Made by a program: the position numbers and the translations under genes
Notes under the pieces: generated by a model
What the model was told of the DNA's origin: nothing
Databases searched by the model: none
The model's input: the letters and a program-made list of their open reading frames with translations, nothing else
Assembly: GCF_000003605.2 (NCBI RefSeq)
Contig: NW_003131855.1
Location: 85,156-126,565, forward strand
Length of the DNA: 41,410 bases
Reading direction: 5' to 3'
Origin: Saccoglossus kowalevskii
Taxonomy: Eukaryota; Hemichordata; Enteropneusta; Harrimaniidae
Shown here: positions 12,101 through 25,800 of the stretch, in pieces
Numbering within the stretch: the stretch's first letter is position 1
Layout: every line of letters starts with the position of its first letter

Positions 12101-13787
12101 AATTAGTCTGAACATGCATCACTTGATAATGGTACTAATGCTTGATTTTCATGCATTATTATGGCTAAAAATATGCAATCCACTTCCGGACAACAGAATA
12201 GTAAAAAAACATACAAGCATGTCTACTGAACTAATGATAAACAGTGTTTGAACCCATTATATCCAGCAAATATATAATCAACCATAAGTAACAAATTCAA
12301 TTTATAATGTCTGATAAAATATATGGAAGAACAATGAAGCCATCATGGATAGCAGATAAAACAAGTGTTGGTTGAACATCTACATCTTCAACAATGCTCC
12401 AGATATGATAGTTATGCATTTTTAATGAGCCCACATGACCATATATGGTCATTAAGTATGTTGATCAGATCTTGTGTGAAATGTCTTCAATATAACAATG
12501 TGTGAATAACTGCAACGTTGCTCCTGATATGAATGTATGAATGAACTGATCACTATTCCCTCACCAGCACTATGTACTAAGGATAAAATCAAAGAAAGCT
12601 TAGAAAGAACTCCCATGTGCTGAGAGTATTGGAGACACATTAAATATAATTTGAAATTACTTAGCTGAAAACTAATTATGCAAATCAGAAAATTAATATG
12701 AACAGATTTGGGTGTAAAACTAATGAGGTCTGCGCAATGTAACAGAAAATCTATGTTTCCAAGTTTAATTGAAATGTGATTAGAACCAAAAAATTATGAA
12801 TTATTATGCTTATTGGGGAATTAATATGAACAGATTTTTACCCCAAACTAATTAGTTTGTACATTGTCCTAGAGCATCTTTGTACTAAGTTTCATTGAAA
12901 TGGAATAATTAGTACTTTAGATATCAGTGTGAAAGCTTAAAATTGGTTAATTATGCAAATTAGTAATTGATNNNNNNNNNNNNNNNNNNNNNNNNNNNNN
13001 NNNNNNNNNNNNNNNNNNNNNNNNNNNNNNNNNATGATTAGTACTTTAGATATCAGTAGAAAAGCTGAAAATTAATTATGCAAATTAGGTAATTAATATG
13101 CACAATTATTTACCCTAAAACTAATCAGGTCTCTGCATAGTCCTAAAGGATCTATGTACCAAGTTTCATTGAAATGCGATGATTAGTACTTGAGATACCC
13201 GTGGAAAAGCTGAAAATTAACTAATTATGCAAATTAGGTGATTAGTAAGCACAAATATTTATCGGAAACAATCTATCTCTGCATACTCCTTGAGTATGTA
13301 AGTACCAAGTTTCATTGAAATGTAATGCTCACTACTTATATCAAATGCTGAAAATTAATTAATTATGCAAATTAGGTAATTAATATGTACTGATATTACT
13401 ATAAAGACTATCAGGTCTGTGCAGTGTCATATGACATCTATGTACCAAGTTTCATTGAAATGTGATGATTAGTACTTGAGATATCAGTGGAAAAACCGAA
13501 AATTGACTAATCATTATGCAAATTAGGTAATTAGTATCCACGAATTATTACCAAAAACTAATCAAAACCTAGCATTAGTTCAGAGCATCTATGTACCAAG
13601 TTTCATCAAAATCCAATGAGTGGTTCTTTAGATATCAGTGGAACAGTCATAGAACAGCTAAAAATTAGCTAATTATCATGCAAATTAGGTAATTAACGAG
13701 CATGGATTTTCACCAAAACCTAATCAAATCTAATCAAAAACCGATGTATGGTTCTTGAGATAGCAGTGGAACAGTCGGACACACGGA

Positions 13788-13830
<43 letters not shown>

Positions 13831-16800
13831 ACTAACTGCAAAGACTCCCATTATGTGCTTCGCACATGGGAGTCAAAAACAACCAGCAGGGATATAAAAA
13901 CCACCAGGGATAGTGAAAATAGTGAAAAGTTTTGGGAACAACCTTTCATTAGCAGGAAAATAGTAGACAGAACAATAGGGCATAGTGAAATAGCCAATCA
14001 AAGCAATGAATTAGGGAATGCTTACATTTTCTAAATTTGAGACATGATTGGATGATGTCCAAGAGATTCAACCAATATCTTACTATAGATTGGGTGTAAG
14101 GCTGTGTTCATACAGTCTTCAAGAGCTGTATTTTTCACCAGGTGAAAAAACACTGTAAAAACTAGAGTTTTCTTGAAAAATGGTTCAAAAACAAGCTCAT
14201 GCAATTTTTGCGAAAACATTTGAAAAGATATACTATAAACAAAGCCAAGCAGTGACCCTCATTAGGATTCTGATCACTATGTAGTAAGGAAGCATACTTA
14301 ATCAGTGAGGCTAATAGCTTGTTCCATACAGTTGACATGAATACAGATCAAAAATAAAAAAATGTGATAAAAATGGTTAAAATACAAAACATTGCAGTGT
14401 TTGGGAAATGGAAGAGTTAAAGCGGGGAGTAGTCACCTGCGCATCCGTCAGATGGCCATAGCACGTCATTGTTTACAAACATGCGTCTACCCATGAGCCT
14501 TTGCGTTTTAACGCGTGTTGTTATCGCTCGGGACTCAATTCCCACATGTGCACAGGTGACAACCCTCTCGTTTTAAGCATGAAAAAACTAACAACTTGTG
14601 TCCCCTGCAAAGTTTGAGTCGCTATTAATATTAATGAATTGAAAATGTGCGTAGTAGTAGTAAATGGAATGTTGTGCACACACAAATACACTTGTACTGT
14701 AGTAGGCATCCATAACAAACTGAGCAATGAAACAGTCAAATCCATGCTATTTCAATACAATCATCTAAAGCCATTGGGAATGCAATTGAAATACAATAAC
14801 AAAGCAGATGATAGTTTTTTTTTTCTGTCAAATGTCATATGCACATCATGCAAATACAGTATTTGCTCTATTAGAAGACAACCTTTGATAGACACGCTCA
14901 TAAACTAAAAAACTTGTTTACTGTATAATGAATAAGTAAAAAATAATATTTGTTTTAACCATACCTCTGTTATTTACATCTGTGCAAGTGTTACTAATAG
15001 AGCAAATACAGTACAGTTGTTTCTAAAAATAGTACCAATTATGTCACTGATAGACAATAATGGCAGTGTCGGTTAGGGCACATGTAAGGGACACAAGTTG
15101 TAATTTGTAATCACCTTTTTGATTCCCACCCAATTCCAAATTTCAACACTTTCTGTACATGTACATGTTTTGAGTGAGATTCCTAGTTCTGACTGTAGTT
15201 ATTTTTTGCGTTTCCATATGTTTCCAATATAAACATGTAATTTTGTTATTCCAAACTGCATTCAGACTATTTAAGTCATTAGTAAAATTACATCAAAACT
15301 TTCGTTAATGTATTGCCAGATGACATCGTTTTTCCCATTCATTCATGGAGGCTTTTAGCAGGTGATGTGTTAAGTTTTCTGATCAATATGACTAATGAGT
15401 TAACGAAGACAAAAAAGCACTTATTGGCGAGGAGAACATATTAATAGAGCTCACCTTGCAAACACAGGCATCCACCATTGTTTTATGTCTTCACCAAACA
15501 CTTGTTTTATATTTTCCAGTTTGGTATTCATGCTAAAACCATCTTTGTCAGGACCGCTGCTGAATACTGGTGTCCTGAAAGACTCTGTTCATTCAGAAAG
15601 ATGCACATTTAACACATTATTATTTGCTCTAATATCAACACAATTAATCAAGAATTCAAAAAATTGTTAAAGGTTTATGAGCTTCAATTTTAGAATAATT
15701 ATGAATCCATCAAAATTTAATTATTAATTAAATTGTCAGTGGTGAAACAAAACTAGATTTTTTAACTTTTGCTTTTAAATTTGTATGCAGCTATTTACAG
15801 TAAGTATATTTATGGAATTTATATCTCATGATGCATCTGCTCAGTAAAATGCTAAAAACTGGCTTGTACTTAAAGGTGGTCATGTTAAATCCAAGGCATA
15901 TATGAATATCGCTAGCTCTAAATCCCCGTGTGTTGAGAATTTATAGCCACATGTACATACATGTACACTCATATCACATTGTATGGAATGTACTTACCTA
16001 ATGTTGTTTTATTGACAGAGACAAGATAACAATGATATCCAAATAAGGATATCAAACTGAGCGCAAACATAGCGGCAGCAAAGAACAAGAAGAGTATATG
16101 GAATTTTCCAGGGGTACTGCCCAATGTGTTCTGCAAATGAGAGAAAACATGAACAGATTAGACAATTTCAAGTGCCTTTAAAAATTAGGTACATGTATTT
16201 ATGGTTAGGAAATGGTTGAATACTCATGACATTGTAAGCGTCTAGCAAGACATGTTTGTTGGCTTATCACTTTTTTTATCACGAATATTCAAGTGTACTG
16301 ATTGAAATATATACGTCCTTGTTCAATTTGTCTTGATTTTATTTCTTAGAAAAAGATGCACCATGGGAGGACCATCATGCATATAACCATATCTGTAATC
16401 ACTGTATTGATTTATTCTTAAAACTTTTTTTTTCTTTCAAAATGCAATCACATGTACAACTGTTAAAATGTACTCATTCGAGTGCCAGCAACAGACAAAT
16501 TCAATATACAAAAAAATAATAATAGCATATTACCAACGTAGAATCTAGTAAAATACAAAAGTATCCAGAAGTGTCCCAATTCTCATTATTTCATACCCTG
16601 AGCCTACTCCAAAACTTTGTAAAATGTAACGACCACAAACACGTTCTGAGGCAAGGAATGGTCAGCTGTGAACCATGATATTAATGACTTGTATAGTACT
16701 GTTAAAGTTTTCAAGGTTATTATATTTCATGCACACATTTTGGTGCAGCATTGTTGTATTATTTGATAATTGTCAAAAAACGGAGAAAAAAATGCAGGAT

Positions 16801-19800
16801 TATATTGTGAAAGGTGATAAAATTGACTTGGCTTTTAAAGTGTTAAAGCAATGATATGTAAATGTAGTCTTTGTATACTTACACTCCAGAATTCTATGAA
16901 GTACTGAAGGACTGTGGCAGCCACATAAAGACAGTAGAGTAGACCATACATCAAGAACAAGATGAAGAATTTGTAATTTGAAAATCCAACGCAGTTATTC
17001 ACCCATGGACAATGGTGATCCATTTTCAGAACACATCTAAAAAAGAACAAATTGAGATTATAGATCTGTGTCAAAAAATGACCAAGTGTATATGTAAATG
17101 GGATTTATTAATATCATTTGATTCAACATTTCCTGTTTTTTCCCATTCATTTCAGCTATCTATAGAGGCTTTCTTCAGATCAAGTGTTAATAACAGGGAC
17201 TGAACTAAAATTAATGATATTAATTTGATAAATTAGGGATTACTGGAGAAATAACAGGAAAATTGGTCATACTATGGAGGTAAATCTCTTTTCATTATGG
17301 ATCACACATATTTATTATACTACAATAGTAATGCAAGCTGTCTATGGTCAAAATAAGTGATATTTTAATGACCCAGTATACAAATACATGCAACTGTTGG
17401 TTATGGCATGCACTTCTAATTTAATACAGTATGGTGAATCAACGATGTGTTCATCACACGCATTCTAATGTGAGTGTATAACAAGTTTTGCTACTGCAGA
17501 GAGGGAAATATTCACCGGGTTTACCATCGCTAATACAGTGGAACTGATGTTGCAGGGAGTTTTAAATTCACCAGTTTGTGAAAAAAACAATACATTCTAT
17601 TATCATGTTTGCAATTTTAATTTTAATGACATTTTTAGTAGCTATTTAGTTATTCATGTTGATGTGTACAATGGCTTTTGTTTTCACTGATTTTTTTTTT
17701 TCAGGATACTACACTGATAAGCTAGACGTACAATGAATTATTTTGGACTTGACAAGATGAATCATGACGATTTGAATTTTTTATTTGACAATTTTATTCT
17801 ATACAAGACAAAAGCTGAAAATGTCTGGCAAAGATTTTCAAACAAATGCCTACTGCTAATGACCTACTTCATGGATACAACCTTTTTATCCAATCTCTTT
17901 ACACACATCCGACCTGCATTGAGTAGACTGCACATTTAACACATATGATTAATTAATGTTATAACCATTTATGTTCATGTTAAGTACATAACCAAAGTAA
18001 AAGAGGCATTTATTTATATGTTTATAACAATATTTACCTAAGTGGTCGCTTTAATGAGCATGACATGTTGAGACAAATACAGATCAACTGGAGCATAGCA
18101 GGTAAATTATATTGTAAAATGTGTAATATTACCTAAAGGTATAATGAAGTGAATTGTAGGCACTAAAATGCAGGAGATGGGACATGCTCAATTGAGATTG
18201 TGATGCCCGAGTGCACATTCGCACTGACAACCTGTTGATTAACCCTAATCCTGTCAGCCCCAAGTACTTTTACACTGACTTGACGACTTAAGGGATGAAG
18301 CAATAAAATTCTTTTTTTACAAGAATCCATTCACCTGGACCAGTGAGCAAAAAATAAAGACAGTCGTGTGAAATTTTGAGAAATAAAACAGGGTCACAAG
18401 ATTGATTATACTTCACTGATGTTCATGCTAACACCCCTCCACACTTTTGAGGGATTTTTATTTTTAGGAGTCAAGTTCAACTCAGAGCCAACCCCTTTCA
18501 AAATTTCCTAAATTTGAACATTGTATTTATTCATTGCAAAAGTGTTAGGTCTACGTGGATACCAGTGTTGAGACAATGTTTAATCGCAGGTACACAATAT
18601 TCACTATAAACTTGCACAAATTTTTTGAGGGATGCTTAACTAAAATATTATACTAAGATTATTCATTCTGTATGAACTTACGTTTCACAGACTGAACAAT
18701 GATGACACCTATCTGGTTTGATTGCTCTGCAAATATCACAGTACCGTATACCTAATAATGAAAGCAAAGATATATCATAAAGTGTGTGTTTTTTATACAG
18801 ACACTCAAAAGAAGTACACCACACAAGTATTCAGAATATTGCAACATTTTGTATTCATAAATTATATATTTATAATAATTTAAAGACAGATCACCTAAAT
18901 TAAGGGTAGTTCAAGTGAGCATGAGAGGGCAAATATACAACATATCGGGAGGATTCATAATTCATAAAGTATATACCGGATTCTGCCGTAAATTCACCCA
19001 GGGCCGTTAAACGGCAGTTCGGGTTTTCAAAAAAATGAATGGGACCAAATAATCGTTTAAGGTGTTATTTTAATCTTTTCTGATGCCTACAAGTTTCGCC
19101 GTAGTCATTGACACCTATTCAAGAGTATTGATGTTTATTATGACTAGCGTGAATGGGTAAGCTTCGTTTCGACAATGAGCTGTTATCGCTGTAAATAATG
19201 TTAAATTATTCTTCAAATGCTCAGTTTATCTTTTGAAAACAACAATTTTTTTTATTTAAGAACAAATCGTGCCGCTTTCCTGTCAAAATCTAAGCCAAAA
19301 GATCGTACAACATTGGCAAATTTTTTCCGTACTGCGTTCAATAACATTAACATATTTAAATGAGCTATGGTATTTTGAACACGTTGGCATCCTCCATCGT
19401 TTTCATTGGTTAATTAATTATCGATTTAAACTGTCAGGTCAAAGAACACTGTCTCAGGTCAAACAAGGCAGATATTCATTTCCACAGCATCGAGCGCTGA
19501 AAGTGCGATCAGAATCATTCGCTTACGATGAAATAATTTGAAATTTATTTCCATCTCATAACAATTCAACGAATTTATTTTTTGCACGTTATTATAATTA
19601 TTAGTAGGTAATAATCAACAACGCAGCATGGCCGGATTGCGATATCGCGGTCATTTGCTACTAAGCAATGCAGTTGGGTTCGTTTTTATTTGAAACTTCT
19701 TTTAGAATATACTTTCGTTACTAATAAAATGGAACAAAATAATTGTATTTGGCGCACGAGGTTAGTTAATGTTATTTTTTTGGAGAAAATTGCGCTGCCT

Positions 19801-22800
19801 ACTTCTTAATCCAGCAAGAAAAAAAATGTATAAAATTTAAGATTAGCTTCTTCAATAGTTTCTTTCGTTTTGGGTGGTCCAACTTCCGGCATTGAAAATC
19901 GGCGTAGGTGAATTTTTCAATAAAAATATAAGCCCCCCTAAAAATATTTGATGATAATTTTTTGAAAATTTGAACCCCAAATAAGGCCCCACCAGCCGTG
20001 AAACTGCCCAGGGCGATTTTTCGGATGGGCGAATTTACGGCAGAATCCGGTAGTTGTAGTAGTATACAAGCTTGCATGAATTGCACAGCTTATCACAAGC
20101 AGTGCTCACTGTGTGATAAATGCAAATTACTTGTGGTACCACGTGTCACATCTGGATTACTTGGGTCAATTTGTATAAAAAAGAAAAACATTGCCAAGCT
20201 ATGGCGAAGAAACTATAACAAACATTCTCAACATTTCAGTGCAATGTGCACATAACATTTAAGCAGACCTCAAGTACCAGTGTGTACCGAGGTATAATTT
20301 GAATTTTTTGAATAATAAATGTATGGTCAAATATGTCACAAGATATTGCACCTAAACATATCTATATTTATAAGGTTATATCCTGCAGTATACTCAAATT
20401 AACAACAATATATTTCTATGTAATATTATACTCACTATTTTTCTGAGATTTTTTAAACGCTATATATTGAGAGAAAAACATCTTTTCCAATGTGTATATG
20501 CTACTTTGAAATTCTGATAACTCTAAAGTGGTACATTACAAATATGCCTTGTGTGTCCATGGTTGTGACCAATCACGACAATACATTCCAACATGTGACA
20601 TCAAGGTATATTACATCAAGTATAACAGAATATAATATAAATCAGTGTTAATGAACATACCGCCTGCTAATGTTCTTGTACTAACTGGTAAATTCTTTGC
20701 AATCTGTTTGAGAATGGCATCCTGTCTGTCACCTCGTTCTTCATTTTCTAACCTATCAATGTCTGCATCTGTTAAATAAAACTGTATAAAGAAACAAAAA
20801 TAAGAGTTATTTTTTGAAGTGACAAATCAATCAGTAATAAAATGTATTGCAGAAACATCTGTGTAAAATTAATCTTCACCATTATTCTTGTTTGTGTTGC
20901 CTTAAGACGAAACAAAACGAAAAGGTTTTGCTTTTTGTCACCGCACACATCAGTGTGAAATTTTGCACACCGATGAAGCGCATATGGTAGAATGTGGAAA
21001 TGTTTGTTTCAGAGAATTGTCATTAAAAATATACCTTTATTGCACACATTTGAAAATATTATTTAATAAATGATAAACATTGAACATATATCTTGTTGTG
21101 GTATAAAATTAAAAACCATGTCACTGTATCATTCTTTCATTTTTCCTTGGACAAGAAGCAAAACCCTTTACTTTTTGTAATTACATACTGATACTATAGG
21201 AATTCAAAAGCAAATAGTCATATATTTAGTTAACTACATGTATAATATCATATATGGGCAAACACACAAATTAGTGGCAACTTAATTTAACTAAAATATA
21301 CAAGAATCCCTCAAGAACATTTTTTGCTAATTTTGCTATGTAAATCTGAATATATAAGCTGAATAAATTAAAATGCCAACTACAAAGATGAGACCTTGAA
21401 TACTCACTTGAGCACATGCATTACTGGTACTACTAGAGCAAAAGTGACAACATGTTATAAAAGATGGGGCTAAGTGCTCCATATGACCATTTGAATAACC
21501 ACTACTAAATTCCAGACATGATTTCAAAGTTCTGATAGCTTGGGACATGCAGTGTATTGCTAAGCCCACTGGCACATTACTGGGACATGCAGTGTATTGC
21601 TAAGCCTACTGGCACATTACTGGGACATGCAGTGTATTGCTAAGCCTACTGGCACATTACTGGGACATGCGGTGTATTGCTAAGCCCACTGGCACATTAC
21701 TGGGAAATGTAGTGTATTGCTAAGCCCACTGGCACATTACTGGGAAATGTAGTGTATTGCTAAGCCCACTGGCACATTACTGGGACATGCAGTGTATTGC
21801 TAAGCCCACTGGCACATTACTGGGACATGCAGCGTATTGCTAAGCCTACTGGCACATTACTGGGATATGCAGTGTATTGCTAAGCCCACTGGCACATTAC
21901 TGGGACATGCAGTGTATTGCTAAGCCCACTGGCACATTACTGGGGCATGCAGTGTATTGCTAAGCCCACTGGCACATTACTGGGGCATGCAGTGTATTGC
22001 TAAGCCCACTGGCACATTACTGGGACATGCAGTGTATTGCTAAGCCCACTGGCACATTACTGGGACATGCAGTGTATTGCTAAACCCACTGGCACATTAC
22101 TGGGACATGCAGTGTATTGCTAAGCACACTGGCACATTACTGGGACATGCAGTGTATTGCTAAGTCCACTGGCACATTACTGGGACATGCAGTGTATTGC
22201 TAAGCCCACTGGCACATTACTGGGGCATGCAGTGTATTGCTAAGCCCACTGGCACATTACTGGGGCATGCAGTGTATTGCTAAGCCCACTGGCACATTAC
22301 TGGGAAATGCAGTGTATTGCTAAGCCCACTGGCACATTACTTAAACACTTAAATTTTATTGCAGTTCAAGGAAACAAAACAAATTGCCTGTCTACTTATC
22401 ACAAGTGAAGCAGAACATGTCATTCAAAGGAAAAGTAATTTCCATTGCACATCATCACGAACAAGCAAAATAAAACATCTTACCTCTTTTGGTATTGTTG
22501 CAATTGATACCCATATCGTCTTGTAATACGCCCATAAAAAAAGGAAGAGGAAAAGGTGATAAAAGACCATGTATACAACTGAAAGGAAAAATAAGACAAA
22601 TAATTAGTAATACCGCAATTCAATTCCAGATGTGAAAACAAACACAAAGCTTGTTTTATTGTTCTTCCTAGGTACCCAAGCATTGAGGTTAACTTGCATA
22701 AAAATGCATTTTGTGACATTAGAAATAAATAACATAATCTCCATTGGCTCTCGTTTTCATGAAAACAAAGATAACCCACACCCATCAGAAAAACTTCTAA

Positions 22801-25800
22801 ATTGGGAAGCCAGTTTGAAATCAAGGCTGGTTACTGCTAATATTTTGTAGAGATGAACTTGATGTTGTCAGAGCCATATCTCGTTACACCCTGTGAGATT
22901 GAAACACTACTCAATGAATGTTTTCCATTCCAGTAATTTCACAATAGAAGATGAGATGAAACTAGAAGATCAACTTTTACAATTCTGCAATGGTTCCAAA
23001 TTTGACTTGATTTCTTGGTTAGTGTTAGACATTGGCTTGTTTTAAAATTTTACCTCAGTAACAATAAATCTCCACAGCATGTTATCAGTAAATTAATTAA
23101 TTTTTTATATGTCATCCAAAATTACTGACTTGGGGGAGAGGAATAATTTAAAACACTCTGGCAATGAATCCTTCTGTGGAGGACAATGCACCCCTTTTAA
23201 TAAGATAGAGCCAAACATCTTCTGGAATAATCATCTTGAACAACATTTTTGATATTTACAAAGCAGTTTTGAAAGCTAACTGGGTTATTGAAGATGCATG
23301 TACATAGGAAACATTCAACATATCACATGTACCAGTTTATTGATTAGCTAAAGCGATCTAACACAAAATTGATGAGAATTTAATAATACATTTGGATTAC
23401 AAGTTTAATCACTGTAAAAACCCTTTAAACCAACAAAAGGTTATTTGCAACAGAAAGTGAAAAGCCGCATGCATGGTAATTGATATGTATCCTGAGGACT
23501 GGCATTTGTATGTTTGCAGCCCATAGGATAAAGAACTGATAGACAACATAATAATGATTTAATCTTTATTGCATCCTTAGGAATACAAGTGATAATAAAT
23601 GAAAAGGTTAGAAAAAAAAAACAGAATTTTAATATTACAAATCAAGAGAATCTTCATTTCTGTGAATAAAATTACCCAATAGCTTAATTGTATTTTGTCA
23701 TTACTTTTCATTGAATAAATGAATGTCTCACTCAAGTTTAGCGTTGGTTTCTTTTTTTGGAAATAAAACATTAAAATGAAACTTCTTTTTGGACATTCCA
23801 AGAAGATGTGAATATTTAATACACAGCATGCAAAAACAAATTCTTGAACACAAATGTGTGAAGAAATGCTATGATCAACTAGACAGAATGGTACATGTAC
23901 AAGTTAATGTATTGTCCCCAGTCAGTAAAAGGGGGAATACCGTAGACCATTTTCCGTGTAGCAGTGAGTGTGTAAAATTGAACATAATAACAAGACAAAC
24001 AGAGAGAATTGACAATCACAAAACTATTTTTGGGACATTTTCACGTTTAATAATGTACTTTACACATTTGATGATGGTCAATTTAGATGAGGTAAGGGTA
24101 TCCCTAAATAATAGGCATTTCGACATTGAACTATAAACATGAGAGATTAAAGTTTAAATAAAATAAAATCATTTGATTTTTGCAGCAGACATTCGATCCA
24201 TGCCTTTTATGCATTGTATGAGATCACCTGTTATTCCATACAAGACCATATCTAACTCTAATGGTGACAACCGAACTCAGGCAGATTTGAACTCGGACAG
24301 TGGTAGAACTTGGCCAGTGGTTGAAGCCGGCCAGTGGGTTAGGTGCTAATGTAACAATTTCTAACAGATCATTTTATCTGTAGTCATTTGTTTTTGTACA
24401 GACAGCCAGAGTCATATCACGGTAAAATAAACTACTGTACTATAGGACTATACACGGACACACAAAAGATGAGTATTATTGATTTCTGTAACACAGTGAC
24501 GCTGTGACAATTTCTAACAAATTGAAACATTGTTCAATTTGTTTTTCCATAGCAGAGCCAGATGTCTCCAATGCGACGTCTGTGTTTTTTTAAACAATCA
24601 ACAACATCAACAATCAACAGCAGTTATTGAATTATTGAAATCAACAGCATATCAGTAAAGTGGTGTCTGAAAATGAAAGAGGGTGATAATTATTGACCCA
24701 TTTCCCATCAGCCAACCATTTCACATCTGGCCACAGTCCCTCTATGATTTAGCCGAGTTCGACTGTTATGACCTGGTCAAGTTTTCACTCAAATGTATTG
24801 TGTCAGCAATGCCTAGAGTCAGTTTGTAGTTGTATACTACATCTGACCTTGCATTTCTGTTGGTGTAAACAATGACTGCCATGAAGACACTTGTAGCCAT
24901 ACATGTACAAAATAGTAATGGGTCAACTAGAGCATGGACGTACTAGAGAGTGACCATAGCTTATGTATACACATTGTATTATCAAGACTACACAGTAACA
25001 ACTCACCTTTCTCTAAAATATTATCAACAGTAACTGTAAGGAGAGAAAGAGAAATGTCCTATTAGATACAACATTATTTTTCTAAACAAATTCATGCCAG
25101 GTCAATTTCATGCATAGACTTGGCATATTTGCATTAGTATTTTTAGAAATGTAGGCTTCAAGTGCTATTTTGATAATTAATCCCATAATTCTCACGCCTT
25201 TAAATTGGTTCCTTCATTATTTATCACGCGAGTTGTGACCCCGTATATCAGAATCCTTGATAAAATACAGTAATTGGAAAACATTTATTTTTTTAATTTT
25301 TGCTTTGTTTTCTTTGTATTTAATTAATGTTCACATCCGTCTAGAAACAAAAACTGGGCGATATGAATACTGTATTACTTTACACACAAAAACACAGAGC
25401 TGACTCATCCGTTCGTGCTTTCCTCGTGTTTTCAAAGCAATAAATGGAACGAATATCGAGGTGTCCATCAAGTGTTGTAACAAGAGACGATTCGCCGAAA
25501 ATGACAGGGACAACAAAAGTTGTCGCGACTATTTCACCCAAGTTTTAAATAAAAAAAATATATGAAAACTTAACGACATTGTTTCGTGTTGTGTAAAAAA
25601 TGACAGCAAAAATAAATCGCTATTTGTAAAATTCAATAATCACGGGACAAGGTGACCGTCGCTAGCCTATATATTGTGTCAGTGTTTACCGGGTCGAGTG
25701 AGTAAATGCAATGGCGACTAACACAACACAATTAAACGATTTCCGAACGTCATTTACGGAAGAGCAAATGTATACTTACATATACACAGCTGGATGACAT

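Larger units (their letters stand above)
12600..13880 (+). mobile_element. HINE-like element, family B
   Basis: Inside intron 8. The subterminal motif actcccatgtgc is at 12609-12620. Then come at least six imperfect tandem units of about 126-151 bp, each with a variant of ccaagtttcattgaaatg (at 12761, 12887, 13161, 13307, 13447 and 13598) and aattatgcaaattaggtaat. A (CA)-rich microsatellite runs from about 13776 to 13832, and a bulged hairpin ends the element at 13843-13874. The right hairpin arm, gcacatgggagtc, is the inverted copy of the 5' motif. A 62-base assembly gap lies within the repeats, so the unit count is uncertain. No coding capacity. Boundaries are approximate. Confidence 0.75.

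Noticed and set aside
19799-20086. 95-codon minus-strand frame
   Set aside because: It crosses the TIR of the 18976-20050 element into the flank, so it is not a gene of either. No recognised transposase motif.
21541-22340. CRISPR or coding repeat array
   Set aside because: 40-bp units abut without spacers. The unit is not a multiple of three, and no long open frame crosses the array.
22480-22824. 114-codon minus-strand frame
   Set aside because: It overlaps acyltransferase exon 3 in another frame. The conserved family residues are in the spliced frame.
23789-24136. 115-codon plus-strand frame in intron 2
   Set aside because: No recognisable domain, no splice context and no homologue visible in the window.
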